Shown in pieces: positions 35,682 to 45,391 of a DNA stretch of 64,000 bases (position 1 is its first letter; each line of letters begins with the position of its first letter). The position numbers and the translations under genes are program-made. The DNA comes from Aestuariibius sp. HNIBRBA575. Its GTDB lineage: Bacteria > Pseudomonadota > Alphaproteobacteria > Rhodobacterales > Rhodobacteraceae. Under the pieces are notes generated by a model. It was given only the letters and a program-made list of their open reading frames with translations, was not told the DNA's origin and searched no databases. The stretch is from contig NZ_CP162414.1 in assembly GCF_040932005.1 (NCBI RefSeq), forward strand, positions 2,011,501-2,075,500, given 5' to 3'.

Positions 35682-37532
35682 ATGTTAAAGATTTCAGACA
35701 TCTCTTATTCCGTCCAAGGCCGTCCTCTGATTGAGAACGCATCGGCGATGATCCCAACAGGCCACAAAGTGGGCTTGGTGGGCCGTAATGGAACCGGCAA
35801 AACCACGCTGTTCCGCTTAATTTACAAGGAATTGGTGCTGGAAACTGGATCCATCTCAGTTCCGCGCGGCGCACGCATTGGCGGCGTTTCCCAAGAGGTG
35901 CCGGGATCGGATGTGTCACTGCTGGATACGGTTCTGGCAGCGGACAAAGAACGCGCCGCGTTGCTGGCCGAATCCGAATCTGCGACCGATCCGATCCGCA
36001 TTGCCGATATTCAGACCCGTCTGACCGATATTGATGCCTGGTCCGCAGAGGCGCGCGCGGCTTCGATCCTCAAGGGTTTGGGCTTTGACAATGACAAACA
36101 ACAACAGCCCTGTTCGGCGTTTTCGGGCGGCTGGCGGATGCGGGTTGCGCTGGCAGCCGTGCTGTTTTCCGAGCCTGATTTGCTGTTGCTCGATGAACCG
36201 ACCAACTATCTGGATCTCGAAGGCGCGGTGTGGCTGGAAAGCTATCTGGCGAAATATCCGCATACGGTTTTAATCGTGTCCCATGATCGCGGATTGCTGA
36301 ACCGGGCCGTTGGCGGGATTTTGCACCTCGAAGATCGCAAACTGACCTATTACGGCACGCCATACGACAAATTCGCCGAAATCCGGCAGGCGCGTTTGGC
36401 TGCGGCTGAATCTGAAAACGCCAAATCCAAGGCCCGGATCGCCCATTTGCAAAGCTTTGTGGATCGGTTCCGTGCCAAAGCGTCCAAGGCGGTGCAGGCC
36501 CAGTCCCGGTTGAAAATGATCGAAAAGATCAGCCTGATCGCCACCCCCCAAGAGGCGGCTTTGCGGGCCTTCAGTTTCCCCGAACCAGAGGAATTGTCGC
36601 CCCCCATTATCAATATGGAAGGCGCGGCTGTCGGCTATGACGACAAAATCATTCTCGACCGGCTGAACCTGCGGATTGATCAGGATGACCGCATCGCGCT
36701 GCTGGGCCAAAACGGTCAGGGTAAATCGACTTTGTCCAAATTGCTGTCGGATCGACTTCCGGCGATGAAAGGCAAAGTTGTGCGGTCCAACAAGCTGCGC
36801 ATTGGCTATTTTGCCCAGCACCAGCTGGATGAATTATATCCGGACGAAACCCCGCTGGACCATGTGCGTCGCCTGCGCCCCACCGAAACACCTGCACGAT
36901 TGCGCGCGCGGTTGTCTGGGTTTGGGTTGATGGCGGATCAGGCCGAAACGCTGGTGGGCAAATTGTCTGGTGGGCAAAAGGCGCGTCTGTCGCTGATGCT
37001 GGCCACGATTGATGCGCCGCATTTGCTGATCCTCGATGAGCCGACAAACCACCTAGATATCGAAAGCCGCGAAGCGCTGGTCGAGGCATTAACGGCCTAT
37101 TCCGGTGCGGTGATTTTGGTCAGCCACGACATGCACCTGCTCAGCATGGTTGCGGATCGTCTGTGGTTGGTCAAAGACGGTCGTGTCGCCCCCTACGAAG
37201 AAGATTTGCAAGCCTATCGCAAACAATTGTTGTTGGGCGACAAACCCGCCAAACCAGCCGCCCCGGTCAAACCCAAGGTTCAAAAAGCGTCTCGTGACAC
37301 ATTGCTCGCATTGAAATCTGAGGTGCGCAAAGCCGAAGAACGTGTGAACAAGATCAATGGGATGCGCGACAAGCTGGCCACCAAACTGGCGGATCCTGAT
37401 CTGTATGACAGCAGCCGCATTGGCGAGCTGGAAACATGGAACCGCAAATACGCCGAGGTGATGCAAGGGCTGGAACGCGCCGAAGCCATGTGGATGGCCG
37501 CGCTGGAAAAACTAGAAGCCGCCAAAGGCTGA
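35682..37532 (+). CDS. ABC-F family ATPase (YheS-like)
   Basis: A 616-residue cytoplasmic protein with two ABC ATPase domains and no membrane part. Walker A motifs GRNGTGKTT and GQNGQGKST, signature motifs FSGGWRMR and LSGGQKAR, and Walker B LLLLDEPTN and LLILDEPTN are all present. A basic linker of about 80 residues lies between the domains, and a C-terminal coiled coil rich in Lys/Glu follows residue 540. ABC-F proteins act on the ribosome during translation. This one resembles the YheS branch. A second ABC-F of the Uup type lies at 57315. Confidence 0.93.
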   Translation: MLKISDISYSVQGRPLIENASAMIPTGHKVGLVGRNGTGKTTLFRLIYKELVLETGSISVPRGARIGGVSQEVPGSDVSLLDTVLAADKERAALLAESESATDPIRIADIQTRLTDIDAWSAEARAASILKGLGFDNDKQQQPCSAFSGGWRMRVALAAVLFSEPDLLLLDEPTNYLDLEGAVWLESYLAKYPHTVLIVSHDRGLLNRAVGGILHLEDRKLTYYGTPYDKFAEIRQARLAAAESENAKSKARIAHLQSFVDRFRAKASKAVQAQSRLKMIEKISLIATPQEAALRAFSFPEPEELSPPIINMEGAAVGYDDKIILDRLNLRIDQDDRIALLGQNGQGKSTLSKLLSDRLPAMKGKVVRSNKLRIGYFAQHQLDELYPDETPLDHVRRLRPTETPARLRARLSGFGLMADQAETLVGKLSGGQKARLSLMLATIDAPHLLILDEPTNHLDIESREALVEALTAYSGAVILVSHDMHLLSMVADRLWLVKDGRVAPYEEDLQAYRKQLLLGDKPAKPAAPVKPKVQKASRDTLLALKSEVRKAEERVNKINGMRDKLATKLADPDLYDSSRIGELETWNRKYAEVMQGLERAEAMWMAALEKLEAAKG

Positions 37533-37630
37533 TACGTCAAAACACAGCGGTTCAACGCGACAAGATCGCGCTGGACCAATGCCCCCGCCTATGATTGGCT
37601 GGTCAAATACATCGATCAAAAGAGAATGAA

Positions 37631-38263
37631 ATGTACGACTTAGCGGCCCTGATTGCGGCATTCACCACCCTGTTGGTGATTATCGACCCGATCGGATTGG
37701 CGCCTCTTTTTGTGGCCATGACCCAAGGTATGGATGCCAAGAAACGGCGTGCAATTGCCGTGCGATCCTGCCTGGTTGGGGCGGGTTTGCTGGTGATGTT
37801 TGGGCTGCTTGGCGAATCCGTTTTGGGCTTTGTCGGGATATCAATGCCCGCATTTCGCATTGCCGGTGGTGTACTGCTGTTTTTGACCGCGCTTGATATG
37901 CTGTTTGAACGCCGCCAGACCCGGCGCAGCGACACGGCCGACGAAGGCGCGCAGGAACATCACGATGACCCATCGGTTTTTCCCTTGGCCATCCCTCTGA
38001 TTGCGGGGCCTGGATCGATTGCGACAATCATTTTGCTAACCGGTCAGGCCGAAGGCGTGACGGATTACGTCACCGTTTTGGGCGTCATGTTGTCCGTGAT
38101 TTTTATCGTTTATTTGTTTTTTATGGCGGCCGGCGTCATGGAACGCCTTTTGGGCAAAGTGGGGATCAATGTGATCACCCGCTTGCTGGGGATGTTGCTT
38201 GCGGCTTTGTCCGTGCAGTTCATCCTGGATGGGTTACAATCGTTTGGGTTTCTTGGGGCGTAA
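37631..38263 (+). CDS. MarC family integral membrane protein
   Basis: A 210-residue inner-membrane protein with six hydrophobic helices. The family markers are FTTLLVIIDPIGLAPLFVAMTQ near the N-terminus and FPLAIPLIAGPGSIATIILL in the middle, two related half-repeats. The annotation as multiple antibiotic resistance protein is historical; actual function is uncertain. I use the ATG at 37631; the frame is open to 37595 without a start of comparable quality. It is followed after 9 bases by a protease-like gene, probably co-transcribed. Confidence 0.9.
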   Translation: MYDLAALIAAFTTLLVIIDPIGLAPLFVAMTQGMDAKKRRAIAVRSCLVGAGLLVMFGLLGESVLGFVGISMPAFRIAGGVLLFLTALDMLFERRQTRRSDTADEGAQEHHDDPSVFPLAIPLIAGPGSIATIILLTGQAEGVTDYVTVLGVMLSVIFIVYLFFMAAGVMERLLGKVGINVITRLLGMLLAALSVQFILDGLQSFGFLGA

Positions 38264-38272
38264 GGGGTATTC

Positions 38273-38851
38273 ATGGACGGGGATCTGATCGCAAGGCTAG
38301 CATATATGGTGTTGTTGGGCACCGCGGTGGTCGGCTGGTTCATAGCGCAAAACCGCACCAGTTTGGGCAAAGTCGCCCAGCAAGCGATCATCTGGGTCCT
38401 GATTTTTGTCGGCATGATTGCCGGTTATGGTCTGTGGCAGGATATGCGTGGGGACATTCTGGGACGCCAAACCGTGCTGGATGGCAATGCCATCGAAGTG
38501 CCGCGTGCCATTGACGGGCATTTTTATCTAAGCCTGACGCTGAATGCCGTTCCTGTGAATTTTGTCGTGGATACAGGGGCCACCGACATGGTGCTGAGCC
38601 TACCGGACGCAACCGCCATCGGGATTTCTACGCGTGATCTGGCCTTTACCGGGCGCGCCAGCACGGCAAACGGCATCGTGAAAACCGCGCCGGTTATTCT
38701 TGATGAAGTGCGGCTTGGTCCGATTGTCGACCGGAATGTACGCGCTGTCGTCAACCAAGGCGAATTAGAAGGATCCCTGCTGGGGATGGGGTATCTGGAA
38801 CGGTTTGCGCGGATCGAAATTGTCGGCAACAAACTGGTTCTGACGCGCTAG
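38273..38851 (+). CDS. Retropepsin-like clan AA aspartic protease (TIGR02281 family)
   Basis: A 192-residue protein with two N-terminal hydrophobic helices (about 8-24 and 38-54) and a C-terminal periplasmic retropepsin-like domain. The catalytic motif is VVDTGATDMVLS with Asp100, and GSLLGMGYLERF near the end matches the second signature. Such single-lobe proteases act as dimers. Target unknown. Start ATG at 38273, 9 bases after marC. Confidence 0.9.
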   Translation: MDGDLIARLAYMVLLGTAVVGWFIAQNRTSLGKVAQQAIIWVLIFVGMIAGYGLWQDMRGDILGRQTVLDGNAIEVPRAIDGHFYLSLTLNAVPVNFVVDTGATDMVLSLPDATAIGISTRDLAFTGRASTANGIVKTAPVILDEVRLGPIVDRNVRAVVNQGELEGSLLGMGYLERFARIEIVGNKLVLTR

Positions 38852-38857
38852 AATCTG

Positions 38858-39319
38858 CTACGCGGTTTCAGCTTTCTTTTCCCAGCGACCGGATTCCTGG
38901 CTCCAATATTGGGCTGTGCAACCCGCATCTGCTAGCGTTTTCCACTGGACCCGCGCATGGGCCACGGCCGCGCCGTCGTGACCGTCAAACAGGATACAGA
39001 CCCGTTCCAATGCGGTCACGTCTTGTGGGGTGACATCCGCGCCATAGACCGACATCACGCAGGTCGGATTATTGCCCGCTGCCTGACCAAAGGTCAGCAA
39101 AACCGGCTGGTCCGCATCATAGTCGCCCCCGGCCAAACCATGCGGATCAAATCCGTTTTCATCCCCAAGCCATAGCTGTTTATCCAGCCGTTCCATATCG
39201 TCGGCATGTTGGCCGCGCACCTCGATCCGCCATCCGGCCTGACGCGCCTTGCCCAATAACATGGGCAAGGTTTGTTCGATGCTGGATTGCGTCACATGAT
39301 AGAAATATGCAGCGCCCAT
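38858..39319 (-). CDS. holC: DNA polymerase III subunit chi
   Basis: Clamp-loader accessory subunit that links the polymerase III holoenzyme to SSB. The 153 residues begin GAAYFYHVTQSSIEQTLPMLLGKA and contain LWLGDENGFDPHGL, both typical. Start ATG at 39319, six bases after the pepA stop, the same pepA-holC order as E. coli. Convergent with the aspartic protease gene. Confidence 0.95.
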   Translation of the reverse strand: MGAAYFYHVTQSSIEQTLPMLLGKARQAGWRIEVRGQHADDMERLDKQLWLGDENGFDPHGLAGGDYDADQPVLLTFGQAAGNNPTCVMSVYGADVTPQDVTALERVCILFDGHDGAAVAHARVQWKTLADAGCTAQYWSQESGRWEKKAETA

Positions 39320-39325
39320 AATGGT

Positions 39326-40792
39326 TTATGCCTCGTATGTGTCCGCGATAAACCGGTTAAGCGTCATCACGCCCCAGCCAGTCGCGCCTTTGGGGGCAAA
39401 GGTTGACGGTGCAGACAAAGAGGCCACACCGGCAATATCCAGATGGGTCCATGGCATGTCATCCTGGATGAACCGTTTCAGGAATTGCGCGGCAGTGATT
39501 GACCCGGCTGGGCGCCCACCGATGTTTTTCATATCCGCAATGCGCGATTTCAACAGATCGTCATAGCCCTGCCCCATCGGCATGCGCCACGCGCCTTCGC
39601 CTTCGGCCTTTGCTGCCTTTAGGATATTGCCAGCCAGCTGGTCATCATTGCTGAACAGACCCGCATTTTCATGGCCCAAACCAATGATAATTGCCCCGGT
39701 GAGCGTCGCCAGATTGATCACACCGCTGGGTTTGAAACGGTCCTGCGCATACCATAGCACATCCGCCAGAACCAAACGCCCCTCAGCGTCCGTGTTGATC
39801 ACCTCAATTGTGTCGCCCTTCATGGATTTCACCACATCGCCGGGGCGCACAGCATTGCCCGATGGCATGTTTTCCACCAACCCGACCAGACCGACAACAT
39901 TGGCTTTGGCTTTGCGCAGCGCCAAGGTACGCATCAGCCCCGCAACAACGCCCGCGCCGCCCATATCCATGGTCATTTCTTCCATGCCCGCGGCCGGTTT
40001 CAGGCTGATCCCGCCCGTGTCAAACACCACACCTTTGCCAACAAAAGCAAACGGTGCTTCGTCGCCGCCGCCATTCCATTGCATGACCACCACTTTGGAT
40101 GGGCTATCGGACCCCTGCCCGACGCATAGCAGCGACCCCATGCCCAGTTTTTCCAGCTCAGCCTCTTCGAGGATTTCAACCTCAAGCCCGAGTTCCTGCA
40201 TCGCGGCCAAACGCGCGGCAAAATCATCCGTGGTCAAAACATTGGCCGGTTCATTGGTCAAATCGCGGGTGAAAAAAACACCTTCGGCGATGGCGGCCAT
40301 CGGCGCGGCGGCTTTGGCCACGTCTTCGGCGTTGCGGCACATGATGGTCACAGGGGCATTGGCCACGTGATCGGCGGTTTTATGATCCGTGAATTCGTAA
40401 TCCCGCAAAGCCAACCCGAGTGAGATATCTTCGACCTTGGTGGTTGCCCCAGTGAGCAGCAAAAGCGGCGCTTTGGACCGGGTTTTGGCCAGATTGGCCC
40501 CGGCTTTGCGGGCTTGATCGACGCTGGGGCGGCGGGGCAATTTGATCACCAAAACCGCCTCGGCCGCCATTGCAGCCGGATAGGCGATTGTCATCACGTC
40601 CCCCAATGCGGCCTTTTCAAACGCATCGCTGGCCACCAGACGTGCCACAGCTTTGCGCGTCAAACCATTCACACGACGTGCTTCGATGCCCAGTTTTCCG
40701 TCTTCGCTGGCGATGATTGCCACCTGCCCAACCGTCTCGGCGAGGTTTTCCAATTCTACATCTTTAAAGTGAATTTCGACTGGGGTGGTCAT
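39326..40792 (-). CDS. pepA: Leucyl aminopeptidase (M17)
   Basis: Hexameric dinuclear-metal aminopeptidase, 488 residues. The C-terminal catalytic domain has VGKGVVFDTGGISLKP, DMGGAGVVAG, and the signature NTDAEGRLVLAD that carries the metal ligands. The ATG at 40792 is preceded by AAGGAG at a good distance, so the open extension to 40957 is rejected. In E. coli PepA also binds DNA in site-specific recombination. It is divergent from lptF and co-transcribed with holC. Confidence 0.96.
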   Translation of the reverse strand: MTTPVEIHFKDVELENLAETVGQVAIIASEDGKLGIEARRVNGLTRKAVARLVASDAFEKAALGDVMTIAYPAAMAAEAVLVIKLPRRPSVDQARKAGANLAKTRSKAPLLLLTGATTKVEDISLGLALRDYEFTDHKTADHVANAPVTIMCRNAEDVAKAAAPMAAIAEGVFFTRDLTNEPANVLTTDDFAARLAAMQELGLEVEILEEAELEKLGMGSLLCVGQGSDSPSKVVVMQWNGGGDEAPFAFVGKGVVFDTGGISLKPAAGMEEMTMDMGGAGVVAGLMRTLALRKAKANVVGLVGLVENMPSGNAVRPGDVVKSMKGDTIEVINTDAEGRLVLADVLWYAQDRFKPSGVINLATLTGAIIIGLGHENAGLFSNDDQLAGNILKAAKAEGEGAWRMPMGQGYDDLLKSRIADMKNIGGRPAGSITAAQFLKRFIQDDMPWTHLDIAGVASLSAPSTFAPKGATGWGVMTLNRFIADTYEA

Positions 40793-40989
40793 GGCGGCTC
40801 CTTTTGAACAACATCGGCCTTGAAATAGGCAATCCTTGGGCCCAAATCCCCATCTCAGCGGGGCGAAATTGAACCGATAGGCAATGACTAGCTTGGCAGC
40901 GCCGCCTTGACCAGTCTGCACTTGGGTCTGGGGGGTAAATCGGATAGCGTCGCGCAAACGTAAGCAAGCAAGTCAAACAGGAGAGAAAC

Positions 40990-42138
40990 GTGGGACGATT
41001 CGACAGATATATCCTGTCGCAACTCATGATGTTGTTTGGCTTTTTCTCGCTGATTTTGGTGATGATTTACTGGGTCAATCAGGCAGTTGCCCTCTTTGAT
41101 CAGCTGATTTCCGACGGGCAATCCGCCTTGGTTTTTCTGGAATTCACCGCATTGTCATTGCCCAACATCGTGCGGCTGGTGATGCCGATTTCGGCGTTTG
41201 TTGCCTCAGTTTATGTCACCAACCGGCTGGCGGCGGATTCCGAATTGGTTGTGGTGCAATCCACCGGGTATTCGCCTTATCGCCTGGCCCGGCCTTTTCT
41301 AGCATTTGGCGTGATCGTCGCGGCGCTGACGACAATTTTGGCGCATCTGCTGGTGCCACTCAGCACCCATCAATTCGAAGAGCGATCCGCCGAAATTGCG
41401 CAAGATGTCACTGCCAGAATGCTCACCGAAGGGCAATTTCTAAACCCGTCAGACGGCGTGACCTTTTACATCCGCGAAGTCACCCCCGAAGGCGAATTAC
41501 TGGACGTTTTGCTGTCAGACACGTCGAACCCGGATCAACACCTGATCTATTCCTCAGCGCGGGCCTATTTGGTGCGCAGCGATCGCGGCCCGCAATTGGT
41601 GATGCGCGACGGCATGGCCCAGACATTAAGAGGCGACGGTTTGAACCTTGCTGTGACGACATTTGATGACTTTGCCTATGACGTCAGCGCCGCAATCGAA
41701 GTGGACGACAACCGCAATCGGTCTTTGCGTGAATTGATGACGTTGGATTTGCTGAACCCAACACCCGACATCATGTCAGAAACCAGTCGCAGTGCCGGGG
41801 CGCTGATCGCAGAGGGCCACAACCGCATCACCCAAGCCCTGCTGGCCATTGTCGCCTCTTTGTTGGGATATGCGGCATTGATCACCGGGGGGTTTTCGCG
41901 GTTTGGCGTGTGGAAACAAATCCTTGGCGCTGTGATTTTAGTGATTTTTATCAATGCGTTGGAAACTGCTGGCACCGGGATCGTGCGCAGCAATCCTGAT
42001 GCATGGCCGGTGGCCTATCTGGCGACAGGGATTGGCCTGTTGCTGATCCTTGCCATGTTATGGCTGGCCGCCCGACCCAAACGGCTGCGCCGCTCTGCCG
42101 CCCCTATTCCCGCGGATGTTTCGGGGGTCAGCTCATGA
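40990..42138 (+). CDS. lptF: LPS export ABC transporter permease LptF
   Basis: One of two permeases of the LptB2FG complex that extracts lipopolysaccharide from the inner membrane. The 382 residues have three N-terminal helices, a periplasmic beta-jellyroll segment (about 130-260), and three C-terminal helices. It begins GRFDRYILSQLMMLFGFFSL. The start is a GTG at 40990 with AGGAGAG before it. The stop overlaps the lptG start by four bases (ATGA), implying translational coupling. Confidence 0.95.
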   Translation: MGRFDRYILSQLMMLFGFFSLILVMIYWVNQAVALFDQLISDGQSALVFLEFTALSLPNIVRLVMPISAFVASVYVTNRLAADSELVVVQSTGYSPYRLARPFLAFGVIVAALTTILAHLLVPLSTHQFEERSAEIAQDVTARMLTEGQFLNPSDGVTFYIREVTPEGELLDVLLSDTSNPDQHLIYSSARAYLVRSDRGPQLVMRDGMAQTLRGDGLNLAVTTFDDFAYDVSAAIEVDDNRNRSLRELMTLDLLNPTPDIMSETSRSAGALIAEGHNRITQALLAIVASLLGYAALITGGFSRFGVWKQILGAVILVIFINALETAGTGIVRSNPDAWPVAYLATGIGLLLILAMLWLAARPKRLRRSAAPIPADVSGVSS

Positions 42139-43232
42139 TCCTACATCGTTATTTCGCCCGCCGTTTCACACTGACCTTTTTGGCTGTTTTGCTGATCTTT
42201 GGGCTGATGCTGGGATTTTTGGATCTGGTCGAACAAATCCGGACCTTTTCCAATTCCGAAGCGCAATTTAGCGGTCTGTTGACCCTCACATTGCTGAATT
42301 TGCCGGGATCATTGTATCAAATTCTGCCTTTGCTGATGATCATCACGTCGATTTCCTTGTTTTTGGCATTGGCGCGGTCCTCTGAATTGGTGGTCACGCG
42401 CGCCGTGGGTCGGTCGGCAATGCGTGCCCTGGTTGCCCCGGTGGTGGTGACATTATTGGTTGGCACATTGGCGGTGGCGGCCATGAACCCTATCGTCGCA
42501 GCGACCAGTTCAGAATATGACAGCCGTCGCAATGAAATGCGCGGACGCGGCACAAATGTTTTGCAATTCACAGGGGATGCCGTGTGGCTGCGCCAAGGGG
42601 ATGAGTTGGGTCAAACCGTCATTCGGGCCGCCGGTGCAAACCTAGAAGGCACCCTGCTGCGGGGGGTGACATTTTTGGAATTTAGCGAAAATGGCGGGCC
42701 GTCGCGACGTATTCATGCCAGTTCTGCCCGGCTGCAACCGGGGGAATGGGTTCTGCTGAATGCCAAAGTCTGGACCTTGGCCAATACCCCCAACCCAGAG
42801 GCCACCGCCACATCCGTATCCCGTCTAAGCGTGCCGTCCAGCCTGACAGCGGATGAGATTCGCGATAGTTTTGGCACGCCCTCGTCGATCCCGATCTGGG
42901 ATTTGCCAACCTTCATTGAACGGTTAAAAACCGCCGGTTTTTCCGCGCGCCGCCATCAGGTCTGGCTGCAAATGGAACTGGCATTGCCCTTGTTTTTGGT
43001 GGGAATGGTGCTGATTGGGGCGGCTTTCACGATGCAGCATCAACGCGGCAGTCGTACCAGTTTGATGGTGTTGTTTGCTTTGATGCTCAGCTTTGGCTTT
43101 TACTTTATCCGCAATTTCGCGCAGATATTGGGCGAAAACGGCAATATTCCGGTTTTGCTGGCTGCATGGGCGCCCCCTTTGGCGGCTTTGGGGTTGGCGA
43201 TGGGCCTGATTTTGCACCTTGAGGATGGGTGA
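42135..43232 (+). CDS. lptG: LPS export ABC transporter permease LptG
   Basis: Second permease of the LPS exporter, 365 residues, with the same 3+3 helix layout as LptF and a periplasmic domain in the middle. It begins ILHRYFARRFTLTFLAVLL. The ATG at 42135 overlaps the lptF stop, and its own stop overlaps the lptD start by one base, so lptF-lptG-lptD are tightly coupled. A longer frame open to 42003 lies inside lptF and is not used. Confidence 0.95.
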   Translation: MILHRYFARRFTLTFLAVLLIFGLMLGFLDLVEQIRTFSNSEAQFSGLLTLTLLNLPGSLYQILPLLMIITSISLFLALARSSELVVTRAVGRSAMRALVAPVVVTLLVGTLAVAAMNPIVAATSSEYDSRRNEMRGRGTNVLQFTGDAVWLRQGDELGQTVIRAAGANLEGTLLRGVTFLEFSENGGPSRRIHASSARLQPGEWVLLNAKVWTLANTPNPEATATSVSRLSVPSSLTADEIRDSFGTPSSIPIWDLPTFIERLKTAGFSARRHQVWLQMELALPLFLVGMVLIGAAFTMQHQRGSRTSLMVLFALMLSFGFYFIRNFAQILGENGNIPVLLAAWAPPLAALGLAMGLILHLEDG

Positions 43233-45346
43233 TGAATTTACTGCGCACGATGTTTCTGTGTTTGGCGCTATTGGGGGTCAGCAACATGGCCAGCGCCCAA
43301 GGTGTGGCCAATTTGATTGCCGACCGGGTGAGCGTTCAAAACAACGGCGTGCTGATCGCCGAAGGCAATGTCGAGGTGTTTTTTGACGGCACCAAATTGA
43401 CTGCCCAGCGTTTGGTCTATGACCAATCCACCGACAGATTAACGATCGAAGGCCCCATTTTCATCATCGGGGCCGATGGCACCATTCTGACCGCAGGTCA
43501 GGCCGATTTGGACCCACAATTGCAAAACGGATTGCTGCGAGGCGCGCGGTTGGTTCTGGATCAGCAGCTGCAATTGGGGGCCAACCAAATCAATAGGGTC
43601 GATGGCCGATATTCGCAGCTTTTTCAGGTGGTTGCTACGTCTTGCCGTGTCTGTGGTGACGAAGCGCCGCTATGGGAGATCCGCGCGCGGCGGGTGATCC
43701 ATGACGAACAAGAACAGCAATTGTATTTTGATGGCGCGCAACTGCGTGTGGGCAATGTTCCGGTTCTTTATCTGCCGCGTCTGCGCCTGCCCGATCCGAC
43801 ATTGGAACGGGCAACGGGGTTTCTGACCCCTCGGTTTCGCAGCACCGATCAACTGGGAACCGGGATCAAAACGCCCTACTTTATCAGGCTCGGCGATCAC
43901 CGCGACCTGACATTCACCCCCTATTTGTCCCGCGAAACCCGTACGTTGGACCTGCGTTACCGACAGGCGTTTCACAATGGTCGCCTCGAATTAAACGCCG
44001 GGATCAGCCATGACACGATTGTCCCCGATGACACACGTGGCTATGCGCAATTGCAGGGACAGTTTGATTTGGCGCGTGACTTTGAACTCAGCTTTGATTT
44101 GATCACAGTGTCGGATGATGGATATTTGTTGGATTACGGCCATTCATCTAACGATCTGTTGGACAGCCAAATCGCGATCACACGCACGACCCAAGACCAG
44201 TATATCGAAGCCTCGCTCAATCATTATCAGTCGCTGCGCGATATTGACGACAATGCCACGCTGACCAGCTGGGTTGGGGCGTTTGACTATCAACAACGGC
44301 TTCATCCCAACCGCTTGGGGGGTGTTTTGACGTTGTCGGGTGGCGGGGACACTCTTTTTCGAACATCGCAGGCCGATATGATCGGTCGAGACGTGTCTTG
44401 GCTGGGTGTCGATGCGCAATGGCAGCGCAACTGGATTGGCCCCGCCGGGCTGGTCTTGGATTTTGAAACCGGGTTTCAGGTGGATCTTTATGATGTTGCC
44501 CAAGACAGCAACTATGAGGACACGTTGATGCGCACTGCCCCGCGGGCTGGGATCACATTGCGTTGGCCATTGGCAAAAACCAACAGCAACGGTGTGGCGC
44601 ATCTGATCGAACCCATGGCCCAGATCGCTTGGTCAGACGCCCATGGGGACACGCCCCCAAACGAAGACAGCATCCTCAATGAATTTGACGAATCCAATCT
44701 GCTGTCGCTGACCCGTTTTGCAGGTCAGGACCGGGTTGAAACCGGGCTGCGCAGCGCGTTCGGTGCGCGCTGGACCCGGCAATCCCCCCAAGGCTGGCGC
44801 AGCACGCTTACATTTGGGCGGGTGTTTCGATCACAAAACCAAGACGACCTAAGCCTGTCCTCTGGGTTTTCCGGGACCGCCTCTGATTGGCTGGTCGCCG
44901 GTCAGCTGGATTTCGCCAATGGGCTGAGCGTTGATTTACGCACATTGTTGAACGAAAATGACGTGACCAGCAAATCCCAAATTCAAGTCAACTGGCTGCG
45001 GGACAATCTGAATATGACCGCTGGATATCTATATTTGCCAATAGATACTGGGGAATCCCGCGATGCGGCCATTTCTGAATGGACCTTTGATGCGGATTAT
45101 CAAATCAACGACGTCTGGTCCGTAAATGGCGAAGCCAGCTATGACATTATCGCAGACTCGGCCGCAAAAACCGGATTTGGCATTGGCTGGCGCAACGAAT
45201 GCGTCGAAGTCGACCTTTCGGTCTCGCGCCGGTTTACGTCTTCGACTAATGTAGACCCAACAACCGATATCGGTCTGTCCGTCGGAATTGCCGGGTTCTC
45301 AGCGGGACGATCGGGCGCTTTTGCTGCCCAATCCTGCGGTGAATAA
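43232..45346 (+). CDS. lptD: LPS-assembly protein LptD
   Basis: Outer-membrane beta-barrel that inserts LPS into the outer leaflet, 704 residues. The signal peptide is at 1-23 (ends ASAQ). The N-terminal OstA-type domain starts at about 30 (LIADRVSVQNNGVLIAEGNV), followed by a C-terminal barrel. Four cysteines fit the LptD disulfide pattern: two in SCRVC (about 135), one in NECVEV and one in the C-terminal SCGE. I use the ATG at 43232; a GTG three bases earlier is possible. Confidence 0.95.
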   Translation: MNLLRTMFLCLALLGVSNMASAQGVANLIADRVSVQNNGVLIAEGNVEVFFDGTKLTAQRLVYDQSTDRLTIEGPIFIIGADGTILTAGQADLDPQLQNGLLRGARLVLDQQLQLGANQINRVDGRYSQLFQVVATSCRVCGDEAPLWEIRARRVIHDEQEQQLYFDGAQLRVGNVPVLYLPRLRLPDPTLERATGFLTPRFRSTDQLGTGIKTPYFIRLGDHRDLTFTPYLSRETRTLDLRYRQAFHNGRLELNAGISHDTIVPDDTRGYAQLQGQFDLARDFELSFDLITVSDDGYLLDYGHSSNDLLDSQIAITRTTQDQYIEASLNHYQSLRDIDDNATLTSWVGAFDYQQRLHPNRLGGVLTLSGGGDTLFRTSQADMIGRDVSWLGVDAQWQRNWIGPAGLVLDFETGFQVDLYDVAQDSNYEDTLMRTAPRAGITLRWPLAKTNSNGVAHLIEPMAQIAWSDAHGDTPPNEDSILNEFDESNLLSLTRFAGQDRVETGLRSAFGARWTRQSPQGWRSTLTFGRVFRSQNQDDLSLSSGFSGTASDWLVAGQLDFANGLSVDLRTLLNENDVTSKSQIQVNWLRDNLNMTAGYLYLPIDTGESRDAAISEWTFDADYQINDVWSVNGEASYDIIADSAAKTGFGIGWRNECVEVDLSVSRRFTSSTNVDPTTDIGLSVGIAGFSAGRSGAFAAQSCGE

Positions 45347-45391
45347 CGCAATGATGATGGCCAGAAACCAACCGCGACCCAAGGGGTGACC